In this document: positions 35,004-46,161 of the stretch, piece by piece
Layout of the letters: every line of letters starts with the position of its first letter
Position numbering within the stretch: the stretch's first letter is position 1
Assembly (NCBI GenBank): GCA_030035585.1
Contig: CM057465.1
Span: 33,064,001 to 33,128,000, forward strand
Direction: 5' to 3'
Source: Dugong dugon
Taxonomy: Eukaryota > Chordata > Mammalia > Sirenia > Dugongidae
Length of the DNA stretch: 64,000 bases
Position numbers and translations under genes: made by a program
The notes under the pieces: model-generated
The model's database searches: none
The model's input: only the letters and a program-made list of their open reading frames with translations
Told to the model about the DNA's origin: nothing

Positions 35004-35879
35004 AACAGCATGGTAGAAGAAAGGCCTGGTGATCTGCTTCCATAAAAATTATAACCAAGGAAACCCTATGGAGCAATTCTACGCTAACACATGGCTGCTG
35101 TAACAAATCACCACAAAAGGGATGCCTTAAAACAGCAGAAGTCTGTTCTCTCACAGCTCTGGAAGCCAGAAGTGTGAAATCAGTATCAATGGGCTGAAAT
35201 CAATCTGTCAGCAGGGCCTCCACACCTCCCAGAGGCTCTAGAGGACAGTCTCCTTTGCTTCAACCAGTTTCTCCTTGGCTTGTGGCTGCATCATTCCAAT
35301 CTCTGCCTCCAGGGTCACATTGCCTCCTCCTCTTCTGTCTGTGTCAAATCTCCCTCTGGCTCCCTCTTACAAGGATATATGTGATGGCATTTAGGGTTCA
35401 CTGGGTAATCCATGAAAATCTCCCCATTACAAGATCCTTAACTTATTCACACCTGCAAAGGCCCTTTTGCCCTGTAAGGTAACATTTACAGGTTTCAGGG
35501 ACTAGGTGAAGATGTGTTTTGGGGTGCTATTTTTCAGCCTCCTACAAACCCCCAAACTTTATGTCCAACAAACAGTGTAGCTCACAGATTCAACTTCCTT
35601 AGAAGGTAGTTTAGCAAGCCCCTTGAGGGAGATGGGGCAGGGGACAGAAAGTGGGTTTAGTTTCTCAAATATTTCTTTAACAACATATAATATTTCAGCC
35701 CTTCCTCAAAGACAGGCCCCCAGATGCCACCTGGCTGGCCTTTTCTTTAACCAGGCTCTGCTATAGGCAGTGACTATGACAAAGATCTAAAAAATGCAAA
35801 GGGGGGTCCTATTTTAAATAGGCAGAAACACAGGAAAAGTTTCTACAATGAACATTTTTCTGAGGAAAAAACTAGGTCT

Positions 35880-36010
35880 TCAAACAGGTTTGTTCAAGTT
35901 TGAACCCCTGCTGATAATTTGCATTTCTAACAAGTTCCCAGAAAGTTATACCTGAGAGTCACCTGCAAATCTTGTTAAAATGTAAATTCTGATTCAGTAT
36001 ACCAGGGGTG
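35880..36010. repeat. MER5-like hAT MITE fragment
   Basis: Contains 'tttgcatttctaacaagtt' and 'cttgttaaaatgtaaattct' followed by 'gattcagta', blocks of a MER5-type MITE. It ends where the RTE begins. Confidence 0.5.
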
Positions 36011-36150
36011 TTGTTGTTGTTATTAAGCAGGTGCCTTTGACTCGGTTCCGACTCATAGCTACCCTATGCACTACAGAGGGAAACACTGCCTAGTCCCGCA
36101 CTATTCTCACAATTGTTGCTATGCTTGAGCCCATTGTTGCAACTACTGTG

Positions 36151-37620
36151 TCAATCCATCTCATTGAGGGTCTTCCTCTCTTTCGCTGACCCTCTATGTC
36201 CCCCAAGCATGATGTCCTTCTCCAGGGAATGATTCCTCCTGATAACATGTCCAAAGTATGTGAGACATAGTCTCACCATCTTTGCTTCTAAGGAGCACTC
36301 GGCTGCACTTCTTCCAAGACAGACTTGTTCGTTCTTTTGGCAGTCCATGGTATATTCAATATTATTCGCCAACACCACAATTCAAAGGCGTCAATTCTAG
36401 TTCAGTCTTCCTTATTCATTGTCTAGTTTTCGCATGTATACAAGAAGATTGAAAACACCATGCCTTGGGTCAAGTGCACCTTAGCCCTCATGGTGACATC
36501 TTTGCTTTTCAACACTTTAAAGAGGTCTTTTGCAGCAGATTTGTCCAATGCAATGCATCTTTTGATTTCTTGACTGCTGCTTCCGTGGGTGTTGATTGTG
36601 CATCCAAGTAAAATGAAATCCTTGATAACAATCTTTTCTCCGTTTATCATGATGTTGCTCTTTGGTCCAGTTGTGAGAATTTTTGTTTCCTTTATGTTGA
36701 GGTGTAATCCATACTGAAGGCTGGGGTCTTTGATCTTCATCAGTAAGTGCTTCAAGTCCTCTTCACTTTCAGCAAGGAAGGTTGTGTCATTTGCATATGG
36801 CAGGTTGTTATGCGTCTTCCTCCAATCCTAATGCCTCATTCTTCTGCATATAGTCCAGATTCTCAGATTATTTGCTTAGCATACAGACTGAATAGGTATC
36901 GTAAAAGGATACAACCCTGAGGCACACCTTTCCTGACTTTAAACCATGCAGTATCCCCTTGTTCTGTTTGAACAAGTGCCTCTTGATCCACGTACAGATT
37001 CCTCATGAGCACGATTAAGCGTTCTGGAATTCCCATTCTCTGCAATGTTATCCATAATTTGTTATGATCCACACAGTCAAATGCCTTAGCATAGTCAATA
37101 AAACACAGGTAAACATCTCTCTGGTATTCTCTGCTTTCAGCCAGGATCCATCTGACGTCAGCAACGATATCCCTGGTTCCATATCCTCTTCTAAATCTGG
37201 CTTAAATTTCTGGCAGTTCCCTGTCGATATACTGCTGCAGCCACTTCTGAATGATCTTCAGCAAAATTTTGCTTGCATGTGATATTAATGATATTGTTTG
37301 ATAATTTCCGCATTCGGTTGATCACTTTTCTTGGGAATAGGCATAAATATGGATCTCTTCCAGTCAGTTGGCCAGGTAGCTGTCTTTCAAATTTCTTGGC
37401 ATAGACGAGCGAGCACTTCCAGCACTGCATCCGTTTGTTGAAACATTTCAATTGATATTCTGTCAATTCCACGAGCCTTGTTTCTCGCCAATGCCTGCAG
37501 CGCAGCTTGGACTTCTTCCTTCAGTACCACTGTTTCCTGATCATATGTTACCTCCTGAAATGGTTGAACTTCGACCAATTCTTTTTGGTATAGTGACTCT
37601 GTGTATTCCTTCCATCATCT
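36151..37620 (-). pseudogene. RTE reverse transcriptase domain, disrupted
   Basis: Read from right to left: LKEEVQAALQALARNKARGI and DRISIEMFQQ (finger region), a frame change, KLWITLQRMGIPERLIVLMR, then motif B KGVPQGCI at 36863-37072, then motif C near 36790, which reads YAND instead of YADD. Then LQYGLHLNIKETKILTTGP, SQEIKRCIALDKSAAKDLF and the C-terminal MVRLCLTYFGHVIRRNHSLE. Stops and frameshifts separate these pieces. The motif C change would remove a catalytic aspartate. Confidence 0.88.
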
Positions 37621-37833
37621 TTTGATGTGTCTGTCAGTTTGTCGTACTGTGGGGGCTTGTGTGCTGCTGTGATACTGGAAGCTATGCCACCGGTATTCAA
37701 ATACCGGCAGGATCACCCATGATAGACAGGTTTCAGCTGAGCTTTCAGACTAAGACAGACTAGGAAGAAGGACCCGGCAGTCTACTTCTGAAAAGAATTT
37801 GCCAGTGAAAACCTTATGAATAGTAGCTGAATA

Positions 37834-39183
37834 TTGTCTGATACGGTGCTGGAAGATGAGCCCCTCATGTTGGATGGCACTCAAAATACAACTGAGGAAG
37901 AGCTGCCTCCTCAAAGTAGAGTCAACCTTAATGACATGGATAGAGCCAAGCTTTCAGGATCTTCATTTGCTGATGGATGTGGCCTGACTCAAAATGAGAA
38001 GAAACAGCTGCAAACATTCATTAATAATTGGAACATGGAATGTATGAAGTATGAATCTAGGAAAATTGGAAATCATCAAAAAATGAAATGGAATGCATAA
38101 AGCTTGATATCCTAGGCATTAGTGAGCTGAAATGGACTGGTATTGGTCATTTTGAATAGGACAATCATATGGTCTACTATGCCTGGAACGACAACTTGAA
38201 GAGGAATGGTGCTGCATTCATCATCAAAAAGAACACTTCAGAATCTATCCTGAAGTACCACACTGTCAGTGATAGGATAATACCCATATGCCTACAAGGA
38301 AGACCAGTTAATAGGACTATTATTCAAATTTGTGCACCAACTGCTAAGCCCAAAGATGAAGAAATTGAAGATTTTTACTAGCTTCTGCAGTCTGAAATTG
38401 ATCAAACATGCTATCAGGATGCACTGATAATTACTGGTGAGTGGAGTGCGAAAGTTGGAAACAAGGACAAAGGATCGATAGTTGGAAAATATGGCTTTGG
38501 TGAAAGAAACAATGCCATAGATTGCATGACTGAATTTTGCAAGACCAACGACTTCTTCATTGCAAATACATTTTTTTCACCAACATAAATGGCAACTCTA
38601 CACATGGACCTCACCAGATGGAATACACAGGAATCAAATTGACAACATCTGTGGAAAGAGAAGACAGAAGAGCTCAATATCATCAGTCAGAACCAGGGCA
38701 GGGGCCGACTGTGGATCAGATCATCAGTTACTCATATGTAAGTTCTAGTTGAAACTGAAGAATATTAGAACAAGTCCACAAGAGCCAAAGTATGACCTTA
38801 AGTATATCCCACCTGAATTTAGAAACCATCTCAAGAATATATTTGACATGTTGAACACTAATGACCGAAGACCAGACGAATTGTGGAGGGACATCATGCA
38901 TGAAAAAAGCAAGAGGTCATTAAAAAGACAAGTGTGAAAGAAAAGACCTAAATGGATGCCAGAAGAGTCTATGAAACTTGCTGTTGAACGTCAAGTAGCT
39001 AAAGCAAAAGGAAAAAATGATGAAGTAAAAGAGCTGAACAGCAGATTTCAAAGGGCGGCTCAAGAAGACAAAGTAAAGTATTATGATGACATGTGCAAAG
39101 ACCTGGAGATAGAAAACCAAAAGGGAAGAACACACTCAGCATTTCTCAAGCTGAAAGAATTGAAGAAAAAATTCAAGCCTTGA
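37834..39183 (+). pseudogene. RTE N-terminal region and endonuclease domain, disrupted
   Basis: Opens MSDTVLEDEPLMLDGTQNTT (37834-38100). The APE-type endonuclease region follows in broken frames (WNDNLKRNGAAFIIKKN at 38169-38381 and the 'gatcagatcatcagttactc' SDH-like region near 38720). A basic linker comes next with PEFRNHLKNIFDMLNTNDRR and SKRSLKRQV (38749-38937), then MKLAVERQVAKAKGKNDEVK and KDLEIENQKGRTHSAFLKL to 39183. The domain order fits RTE elements, in which this part precedes the reverse transcriptase. At least five interruptions. Confidence 0.85.
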
Positions 39184-39202
39184 GTTGCAGTATCTGTGGT
39201 CA

Positions 39203-39267
39203 AAATGCAAATTCTCAGCAGGGAAGTTATTAGAAATGCAAAATCTCAGCAGGGGTTTGAATCAAAA
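39203..39267. repeat. Short direct repeat and inverted match to the left flank of the RTE
   Basis: AAATGCAAATTCTCAGCAGG at 39203 is repeated with one change at 39234 (period 31). The second unit plus 'ggtttgaatc' is the reverse complement of about 35896-35936 on the other side of the RTE. Confidence 0.75.
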
Positions 39268-39452
39268 CAAATCAGTTTGAAGCCTTGGAAAAAAACATAT
39301 ATTTTTAAGTAGAGACACAGAGAAACCTAAACTCCAGGCATGAGGCCCATTGTACTGATACATACTCACCCACTTCTCTCTATTTAAGCATTCTTATAAA
39401 ATCATACAAAACCAGGAAACATTGTCAACTGCTCCTTGGACATCTCCACCTG

Positions 39453-39972
39453 TGTTATGGATTGAATTGTGTCCCCCTAAAATGTGTGTCAATTTGGTAG
39501 GTCAAGATTCTCAGTATTGTGCAGTTGTCCACCATTTTGTGATCTGATGTGATTATCTTATGTGTTATAAATCCTAAACTCTATGATGTTAATGAGGCAG
39601 GATTACAGGCAGTTATGTTAATGATGCAGGACTCAATCTACAGGATTAGGTTGTATCTTGAGTCAATCTCTTTTGATATATGAAAGAGAGAATCCAGCAG
39701 AGAAGACAGGGACCTCCTGCCACCAAGAACGAAGCACTGGGAGTGGAGCACATCCTTTGGACCTGGGGTCCCTGTGCTGAGAAGCTGCTAGACCAGGGGA
39801 AGACTGATGACAAGGACCTTCCCCTAGAACCAACAGAGAGAGAAAGCCTTCCCCAGGAGCCGGCACCCTGAATTCAGACTTCCAGCCTCCTAGACTGTGA
39901 GAGAACAAATTTGTTTGTTAAAACCATCCACTTGTGGTATTTCTGTTATAGCAGTACTAGATAACTAAGACA
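39453..39972 (+). mobile_element. Solo LTR, MaLR-like afrotherian family
   Basis: 520 bases, TGTTATGGATTGAATTGTG to 'ctagataactaagaca', with an exact 5-bp duplication ACCTG at 39448-39452 and 39973-39977. There is no internal sequence, so it formed by recombination between two LTRs or is an isolated copy. Confidence 0.95.
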
Positions 39973-39977
39973 ACCTG

Positions 39978-40584
39978 AGTATCCTGCCACATACTCATTA
40001 TGTCCTCAAACTTATTTATGTCCAAAACAGCACACAACACCTCTCCCCACACACCTGTTCCTCTTCCTTATTCATTGTTATACCTGTGAGCAGCTGTTCT
40101 TAACCTGAGGTAGGTGAACTTCAGAGTTGGAAACCCCATGTAATTTCATGCAAACATTTAAATATATGGCGCATTTGCATGTTATATTTTATTCCCTTGA
40201 ACATTCATCATGATTATGAAGGAGATGGTTTTCCCTATACAGTCGGTTTTTATATTACCTCATATTTCTTATTTATGGTACTTATCACAATTACAATCAA
40301 ATAATTGTATAATTTTATTTTTAATGACTTTATTTTGCACTTGCCTATAAGCTCTGTAAGGGCAGTGGCTGTCTATCTTGCTCACTGCTTAGCAGTGTCA
40401 CATGTATAGTAGGTGTTCAATAAATATCTGATGGATGAATGAATAGACAGATTAGTCAATTAATTAATAAAGAACTGTGATGCTTTCTCTTTCCCAGTGA
40501 GAACCAGCTTTTGATCATAGCAGTTAACTGTTATATTGGATATGATTCTTGGAAAGGGGTTGTTCCACATGCCTCTTTTTAAGG
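39978..40584. other. L2 3' end in otherwise featureless sequence
   Basis: 40330-40445 reads 'ataagctctgtaagggcagtgg' region and 'aataaatatctgatggatgaatgaat', an L2 tail on the plus strand. Nothing else is recognised. Confidence 0.55.
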
Positions 40585-41182
40585 CAGGGTTTCTCAACCT
40601 CAGCACTATTGGCATTTGAACCAGATAATTCTTTGTTCCACCACCTGTCTGTTGGTTGTACTGTGGTGGCTTGAGTGTTGCTACAAAGCTGGAAGCTATG
40701 GAATCAGTATTCAAATACCAGTAGGGTCATCCATGGTGGATAGGTTTCAGCAGAGCTTCCATACTAAGACCAGGAAGAAAGGCCTGGCAATCTGCTTCTG
40801 GAAATTAGCCAGAATCAAAACCCTGTGAATCATATCAGAATACTGTCTGATGTAATGCCGGACGATGAGCCCTCCTCAATTGGAAGGTACTAGCTGCAAC
40901 AAGGGACGCAACGATCATGAAGATGATGCAAGATCCCAGGCAACGTTTCGTTCTGTTGTACATGGGGTCACCATGAGTTGAAGTTCACCTGATGACAACT
41001 AACAACAATTCTTTGTTGTGGGGGCTGTCTTGTGCATTGTAGGACATTTAGCTGCAAACTTGGCCTCTACCCACTACACGTCAGTAGCAAGCAACCCCGC
41101 CTTAGTTGTAGCAACAAAAATGCCTTCAGACATTGCTAAATGTCTCCTGGGGGGCAATTTGCCCCCTAGTTAAGAACCACCA
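40585..41182 (+). mobile_element. hAT-Charlie MITE (MER20-like), split by an RTE derivative
   Basis: Starts CAGGGTTTCTCAACCTCAGC and ends 'ccccctagttaagaaccacc'. The inner blocks 'gtgcattgtaggacatttag' and 'agacattgctaaatgtctcc' are diagnostic. A 369-bp insertion plus its 11-bp duplication account for the extra length. Confidence 0.85.
40638..41006 (+). mobile_element. Short internally deleted RTE derivative (5'UTR joined to 3' tail)
   Basis: 40638-40885 matches the RTE 5'UTR seen at 37635-37880. It is joined directly to the family's last ~120 bases ('cgtttcgttctgttgtacat' to 'gacaactaacaacaa'). An exact 11-bp target-site duplication, AATTCTTTGTT (40627-40637 and 41007-41017), shows it inserted as one short unit. 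It has no coding capacity, so it would have depended on a full RTE. Confidence 0.9.
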
Positions 41183-42561
41183 CCTAAAGAAAGAGGAGAA
41201 TTATAGGAGGCATTTCTGAATCAGGGGCAAGAGCCCTTTTGGCAAGATGAAGAAGATGAAAAGGAAACCGTGGCTGAATGCCTTAAAAGCTATGCATCTG
41301 AGGCAATCTTCCGTCTAGGCATCTTTTTGTAATTTGCTACAATAAATCTCTACTCTGAAAAATCCTTGGTTTCTATACTTTGGTGTTTTATTGTATTTCT
41401 TAGTTTCTTACTAAAAATAACTTTTGAAACGATTCCAACTTTATCTCAAACTAAGAGGAATTCTATTTTTTTTGTAATTGAGCACGACAGTTACTAGAGG
41501 CTGGGACAGATGGGAACCTAGAAAAGATCACAGAAGTGGGTCAGCTGGGGAGGTGGAGCCCTGCACACCTGGGTCACGCACACAGTGTGTTTAGCGGGAG
41601 CTTCAGATGACCCCTTCAAAAGGCAGCAAACCACATGGTGACTGGAGCTCCTGAGAGTCAAGTTCTTCAGAAAGTAGGTGCTAGCAATTGCTCAGTAATC
41701 TGTCTGCATTTTGTATTTTCTCAGTTCTGAGTTTTTCTAAATAAAACATCAGAGCAAAGGGGAGTCGAGAAGGAATAGTGGTTTCTGATAAAGTGGGAAA
41801 AGTATTTTTGGTTTAAAAATTAATTGCAGCTGTTTCTGCATCCTGGTTAAGCTCCAGAATTTGTTTCTGTAGGAATCCTGCTCATTTGTTGAGGAATATA
41901 CAAGGAATGGAGCTTCACACTGAACACAAGCTAAACCTCAGTCTAATGAGAACACGCAATGTCTATTTTCTGTAAGAGACCTAATCCTACTCATGAGCTC
42001 TGAGCCCACTGGATGCTTGTAGGGTAGGTGGTGGGGATGGAGTGGGTGAGGGGAAGCATAATAACCTTTCTAATTAATGGCATATAATATATTTGACATT
42101 AAATACTCCGTGTTGGGTAAATATTCTATCAATTAAAAGTTAAACTCCTTATTACAGTTGAATTTATCTTCTTACTCCTTTTCCCCAGTATAGCATCTAG
42201 GTATAGAGAAAGGCTTGCATCTTGATGGCATTGGGGAAGTGGGCCTAGGGCTGGTCTGGTGCCTATCCTTATGCTGTCTCTACTGCAGGGCACCCAGTCC
42301 TGTCCTTGAGTGTGTGCTGGCTGGTGCCCACCGAGGTGGAGTTCGTCCTGTTTTCTTCTGAGCATCCTGATGTTGGTGGCTGCTGAAGTCTGCAACTGGG
42401 AAACTCATGATCTGTTCAGCTCCACTTCACCCATTGCTGGTTGCTGCACATTCACTGGAAGTCCCACCTTGCGTCACCTGCAACACATTGACATCTTCTG
42501 GGGAGTTCCTTGACCTGATCTCAGTTACTTTAGGAACCCCCCGAGGGCATTCTAGAACGTC
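41183..42561. other. No recognisable feature
   Basis: 1.4 kb without a recognised repeat or gene. Confidence 0.4.
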
Positions 42562-42574
42562 TAGATTCCTCCCA

Positions 42575-42773
42575 GGAATCTAGGTGATACAAACAGTTAA
42601 CAAGCTCAGCTGCTACCTAAAAAGTTGGAGGTTCGAGTCCACCCAGAGGCACTCAGAAGAAAGGCCTGACAATCTACTTCCGAAAAATCAGCCACTGAAA
42701 ATCCCATGGAGCACAGTTCTACTCTGATGCACATAAGGTAGCCGTGAGTTGAAATTGACTTGACAGCAACTGG
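42575..42773 (+). mobile_element. AfroSINE-type SINE, second long subtype
   Basis: Has 'gcctgacaatctacttccg' and 'aaaatcagccactgaaaatc'. Flanks TAGATTCCTCCCA (42562-42574) and TAGATTCCTCACA (42774-42786) form the target-site duplication. Confidence 0.94.
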
Positions 42774-42902
42774 TAGATTCCTCACAAGCCCTACGCAGAC
42801 TCTGAAGAGCCAAGAGCTCTTCCACAGGAATCTCTCTGGCCATCTCCTTCTCCTGCCCAACCCACTCCCATGAACCTGGCTACCATCCTGCACTACGGTC
42901 TC

Positions 42903-43110
42903 CATTGTTATTGTTAAGTGCAGTTGAGTTGATTTTCGACTCATAGTGACCCCATGTTTCAGAGTAGAGCTGCCCCATAGGATTTTCTAGGCTGCAATTT
43001 TTACAGAAGCAGATTTCCAAGATCTTTCTCCTGTGGAGCTGCTTGGTGAGTTCGAACCACCAATCTTTCAGTTAGCAGCTGAGCGTTTAACCATTGAGCT
43101 ACAGGGCTCC
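42903..43110 (-). mobile_element. AfroSINE-type SINE, longer subtype
   Basis: The complement carries the head GGAGCCCTGTAGCTCAATGG, B box GTTCGAACTC and the middle block with 'gtaaaaattgcagcc'. Confidence 0.92.
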
Positions 43111-43193
43111 TTGGCAGTCTCCCTGAAGGGTTCCAGTTCAGGAAAGGACAAAAGCCCCTTCGCTTTCTGCTCTCCTCTTACTTATTTGGTGCA

Positions 43194-43718
43194 TGTTCAG
43201 GATTGAATTTTGTCCTCCAGAAATACCTGTCAACTTGGCTAGGCCATGATTCCCCATAGTGTGATTGTCCACCATTTTGTTATCTGATGTGATTTTCCTG
43301 TGTGTTGTAAATCCTACCTCTATGACATTAATGAGGCAGGATTAGAGACAGCTATGTTAGTGAGGCAGAACTCAATCAACAAGATTAGGTTGTGTCTTAA
43401 GTCAATGTCTTTTGAGATATAGAAGACAGAAGTGAGCAGAGAGACATGGGGAACCTCATACCACCAAGAAACAAAAGCTACAAGAGCAGCATGTCCTTTG
43501 GACCCAGGTTCCCTGCCCTGAGAAGCTGCTAATCTAGGAGTAGATTGATGATAAGGACCTTCCCCCAGAGCCAACAGAGAGAGAAAGCCTTTCCTTGGAG
43601 CTGACACCCTGAAATTTGGACTTCTGGCATACTAGACTGTGAGAGAATAAACTTCTGTTTGTTGAAGTCATCCACTTGTGTGGTATTTGTGTTATAGCAG
43701 CACTAGATAACTAAGACA
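43194..43718 (+). mobile_element. Solo LTR, MaLR-like afrotherian family
   Basis: TGTTCAGGATTGAATTTTG start, 'ctagataactaagaca' end, 525 bases. Flanks GTGCA and GTGTA are a 5-bp duplication with one change. Confidence 0.92.
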
Positions 43719-44884
43719 GTGTACCTTTCTCCTCAGGACTTTGGAGACAAGTCACTCCCAGCCTCTTTCACTAACTGCTTATGATAACTTTGTCTCCCTT
43801 CTTTACATAATCCCCCAGGGTTAGGAAGTGGGCTTTCAACACTTCCCCCCCTCAACCTCCACTCCCTCTGTGGCAGAGACTTTTCTTGCCCTAAATTTCA
43901 TCTCCCCAAAACAATACTTTCATTTTATCCCACTTGGTTCTGCTCTTGATACGTTAATGATAGCTCAAAGAATTTTGAAAATCATTCCCTCTCTAGACAA
44001 AAACTGTCTTTTGAGACCATTACTGTATTTAGCTTCAAACAGCTCTGGAAGTCAAAACTGGATATTGATTTTCCCTTCCTCTTTGCATTTCTACTGATAT
44101 AACCTTAGTCCTCCCAAAGGCAAGCAGATGCTTCTGGCAGAATAGAGGAGAGGCCATGTATAAAAATTATAAAAGATAAAAGTAAAGGTTATATTAATTT
44201 TTAAAAGCACAAAAATCAATCCTTGTTATTTCCATTTCACACATTAATGGGCCTTTTAGATATGGAAGACAGGCTCAGTAAGGTGGAATGGGTGAGGTTG
44301 AGACAAGGATGCAAATGTTTTCAGCATGATAAAGTCAAAGTGCCTTCTGCTGAGGCAAGGAGATTTTTCTAATGTAAAATGACTACTGGCCTCATGGCTA
44401 AATGTAAAATCTGGAACTTGTGGAAGAGGAAATGGGAAAAGGACGACTGGAGAGTGAGGGCAATCCTTGAGCCTCTACAATGTGTCTGGAGAGCGGGGCT
44501 GAGGGAGAGGGACTATGACCAGTAGGGTACTCCCTGTGAGAGTGAAGGCTGAAGAAATGGGGGAGAAGATGTCCAATGTTTGGTTTCCTCTCCATTCACT
44601 CCCCAGTCCTTTCACCTTAGCTTGTCACCCTTGTGATAGCCCTACCTTGGAGAAGGAAGGTACAGCTATGGTCCTGGTTGAGGAAGAAGTAGACCAGAAA
44701 GAAATGGAGATTTGGGAATAAAATGCCCAGATGCCACTGAGAAGAATCTGAGAGTGGGAGTTGGGGTGAGACCTGACAGTTCATAGCTAGGACATGTATC
44801 TTCCCCAACAATACCCCAAATGTGGGAACCTCCAGGTTTATATGAAAGAGATTGAACTTTTTCATGTTAAACATGAGTGTAGTA
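43719..44884. other. No recognisable feature
   Basis: Nothing recognised. Open frames at 43828-44097 and 44515-44721 lack motifs. Confidence 0.4.
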
Positions 44885-45400
44885 GATTAAAAATGGCCTC
44901 AAATTCCTCAAATTCTCTCCACATGAAGAAGTGGTATTTATTTTCCATAATCTTGAATCTGGGCTAATCCTGTGACTTTGAACCAAGAGGATATAGCAGA
45001 AGTGATGCTGTACCAATTCTGGACCTAAGTCTTAAGAAAGCCGAGCAGAATCTGTTTTTGAGCTTTTCAGAGCCCTGTGGCACCATGTAGTTATGCTGCG
45101 AGAGATACCACATGGAGAGATAAGGTGGAGAGGGTGAAGTCCTGAGATGACATGGAGAAAGAGAGATGGCCACCTAAGCCAGCCTTCCTGCCATCCCTGC
45201 CAAGGTACCAGGCAAGTGAGCCACTGGATATTGCAGGCCTGGCCACAGTCTCATTGCACCTGCAGGAAAAAAAAACCCAAGCAAGACCAGCAAAAAGACC
45301 TCTCAGCTGAGCCCAGTCAACCCATAGAAGTACAAGATGGTGGCTGTTTTAAGCCAGTTTTGGGGTGGTGTTTATTTTGCAGCAATTGATAACTGGGGCA
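44885..45400 (+). mobile_element. Probable ERVL/MaLR-type LTR (unnamed family)
   Basis: The layout resembles an old LTR: 'tgactttgaaccaagagg' and 'ggcaccatgtagttatgctg' upstream, and a 3' end 'tttaagccagttttggggtgg' followed by 'gcagcaattgataactgggg', typical of such LTR ends. Boundaries are approximate. Confidence 0.45.
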
Positions 45401-45635
45401 GTGGAATAGGGACCAGGTTATTTTGCTTAGATCACTGTGGCAGGGAAAGCAAGCAAGCCATGGAGTATCCTGCACCAGCTTTTACATGCCTTTACCCAGA
45501 AGTGACATGTGAAAATTCAATTCGCATTTTACTATCAAAACAAGCCACACAGCCATACCTAACTTCAAGGAAGTTATGTCCAAGAAGGGAAGGACATGGC
45601 AGGCATGAGTGATGTCTGCAGCAAGGGAGGCTAGA

Positions 45636-46161
45636 TGTCTTAGTTCTCTAGTGCTGCTATAACAGAAATACCACAAACGGATGGCTTTAACAAAGAGAAA
45701 TTTATTCTCCTACAGTCTAGGAGGCTAGAAGTCCAAATTCAGTGTGCCAGCTCCAGGGGAATGCTTTCTCTCTCTGTTGGCTCTGGGGGAAGGTCCTAGT
45801 CATCAGTTTTCCCCTGGACTAGGAGCTTCTCAGCACAGGGCCCCAGGTCCAAAGGACTCATGCACTATTCCCCTAGCTCTTGTTCCTTAGTGGTGTGAGA
45901 TCCCCATGTCTCTCTGCTCGCTTCTCTCTTTAATATCTCAAAAGAGATTGATTTAAGATACAACCTAATCTCGTAGATTGAGTCTTTCCTCATTAACATA
46001 ACTGCCTCTGATCCTGCCTCATTAACATCATAGAGGTAGGATTCACAACACATAGGAAAATCACATCAGATGACAAAATGGTGGACAATCAGGCAATACT
46101 GAGAATCATGGCCTAGCCAAGTTGACACATATTTTTGGCAGACACAATTTAATCCATGACG
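45636..46161 (-). mobile_element. Solo LTR, MaLR-like afrotherian family, minus strand
   Basis: The plus strand begins TGTCTTAGTTCTCTAGTGC and ends 'cacaatttaatccatgacg', the complement of the other copies. Flanks CTAGA and CTGGG are a decayed 5-bp match (3 of 5). Confidence 0.92.

Larger units (their letters stand above)
33801..35090 (+). mobile_element. AfroSINE-type SINE, second long subtype, interrupted
   Basis: The left piece, 'gtccctgggtggtgcaaat' to 'cccacctagcagtgg', stops at about 33880. The right piece continues 'catggtagaagaaaggcctg' and 'gatctgcttccataaaaatt'. Together they make one SINE that received a second SINE. Confidence 0.85.
33788..35546 (-). mobile_element. MLT/MaLR-type LTR, outermost layer of a four-level nest
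   Basis: The plus strand begins TGTATTAGTTTCCTGAGG. It resumes at about 35091 with 'gctgctgtaacaaatcacc', then 'cacagctctggaagccagaagt', 'aatctctgcctccagggtcac' and ends 'cagcctcctaca'. These are the complement of MLT1-like LTR blocks. A SINE and its contents (about 1.29 kb) split it after the first 13-15 bases. Confidence 0.8.
36011..39190 (-). mobile_element. Nearly complete RTE/BovB-class LINE with an inverted 5' half
   Basis: From the left, 36011-37634 is the minus-strand 3' half: the tail complement 'tgttgttgttattaagcagg', then reverse transcriptase back to a point near the start of that domain. From 37635 the orientation flips: the plus strand starts with the 5'UTR (CTGTCAGTTTGTCGTACTG) and runs through the endonuclease to 'attcaagccttgagttgcag' near 39190. 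The two halves together lack only a short internal piece (about 50-60 bases by my estimate). This is the arrangement expected from twin priming. Confidence 0.9.

Noticed and set aside
36011..39190. A host gene of the craniofacial development protein 2 type
   Set aside because: Such annotations come from RTE/BovB endonuclease-RT sequence. Here the element's 5'UTR, tail and many stops show a transposon.
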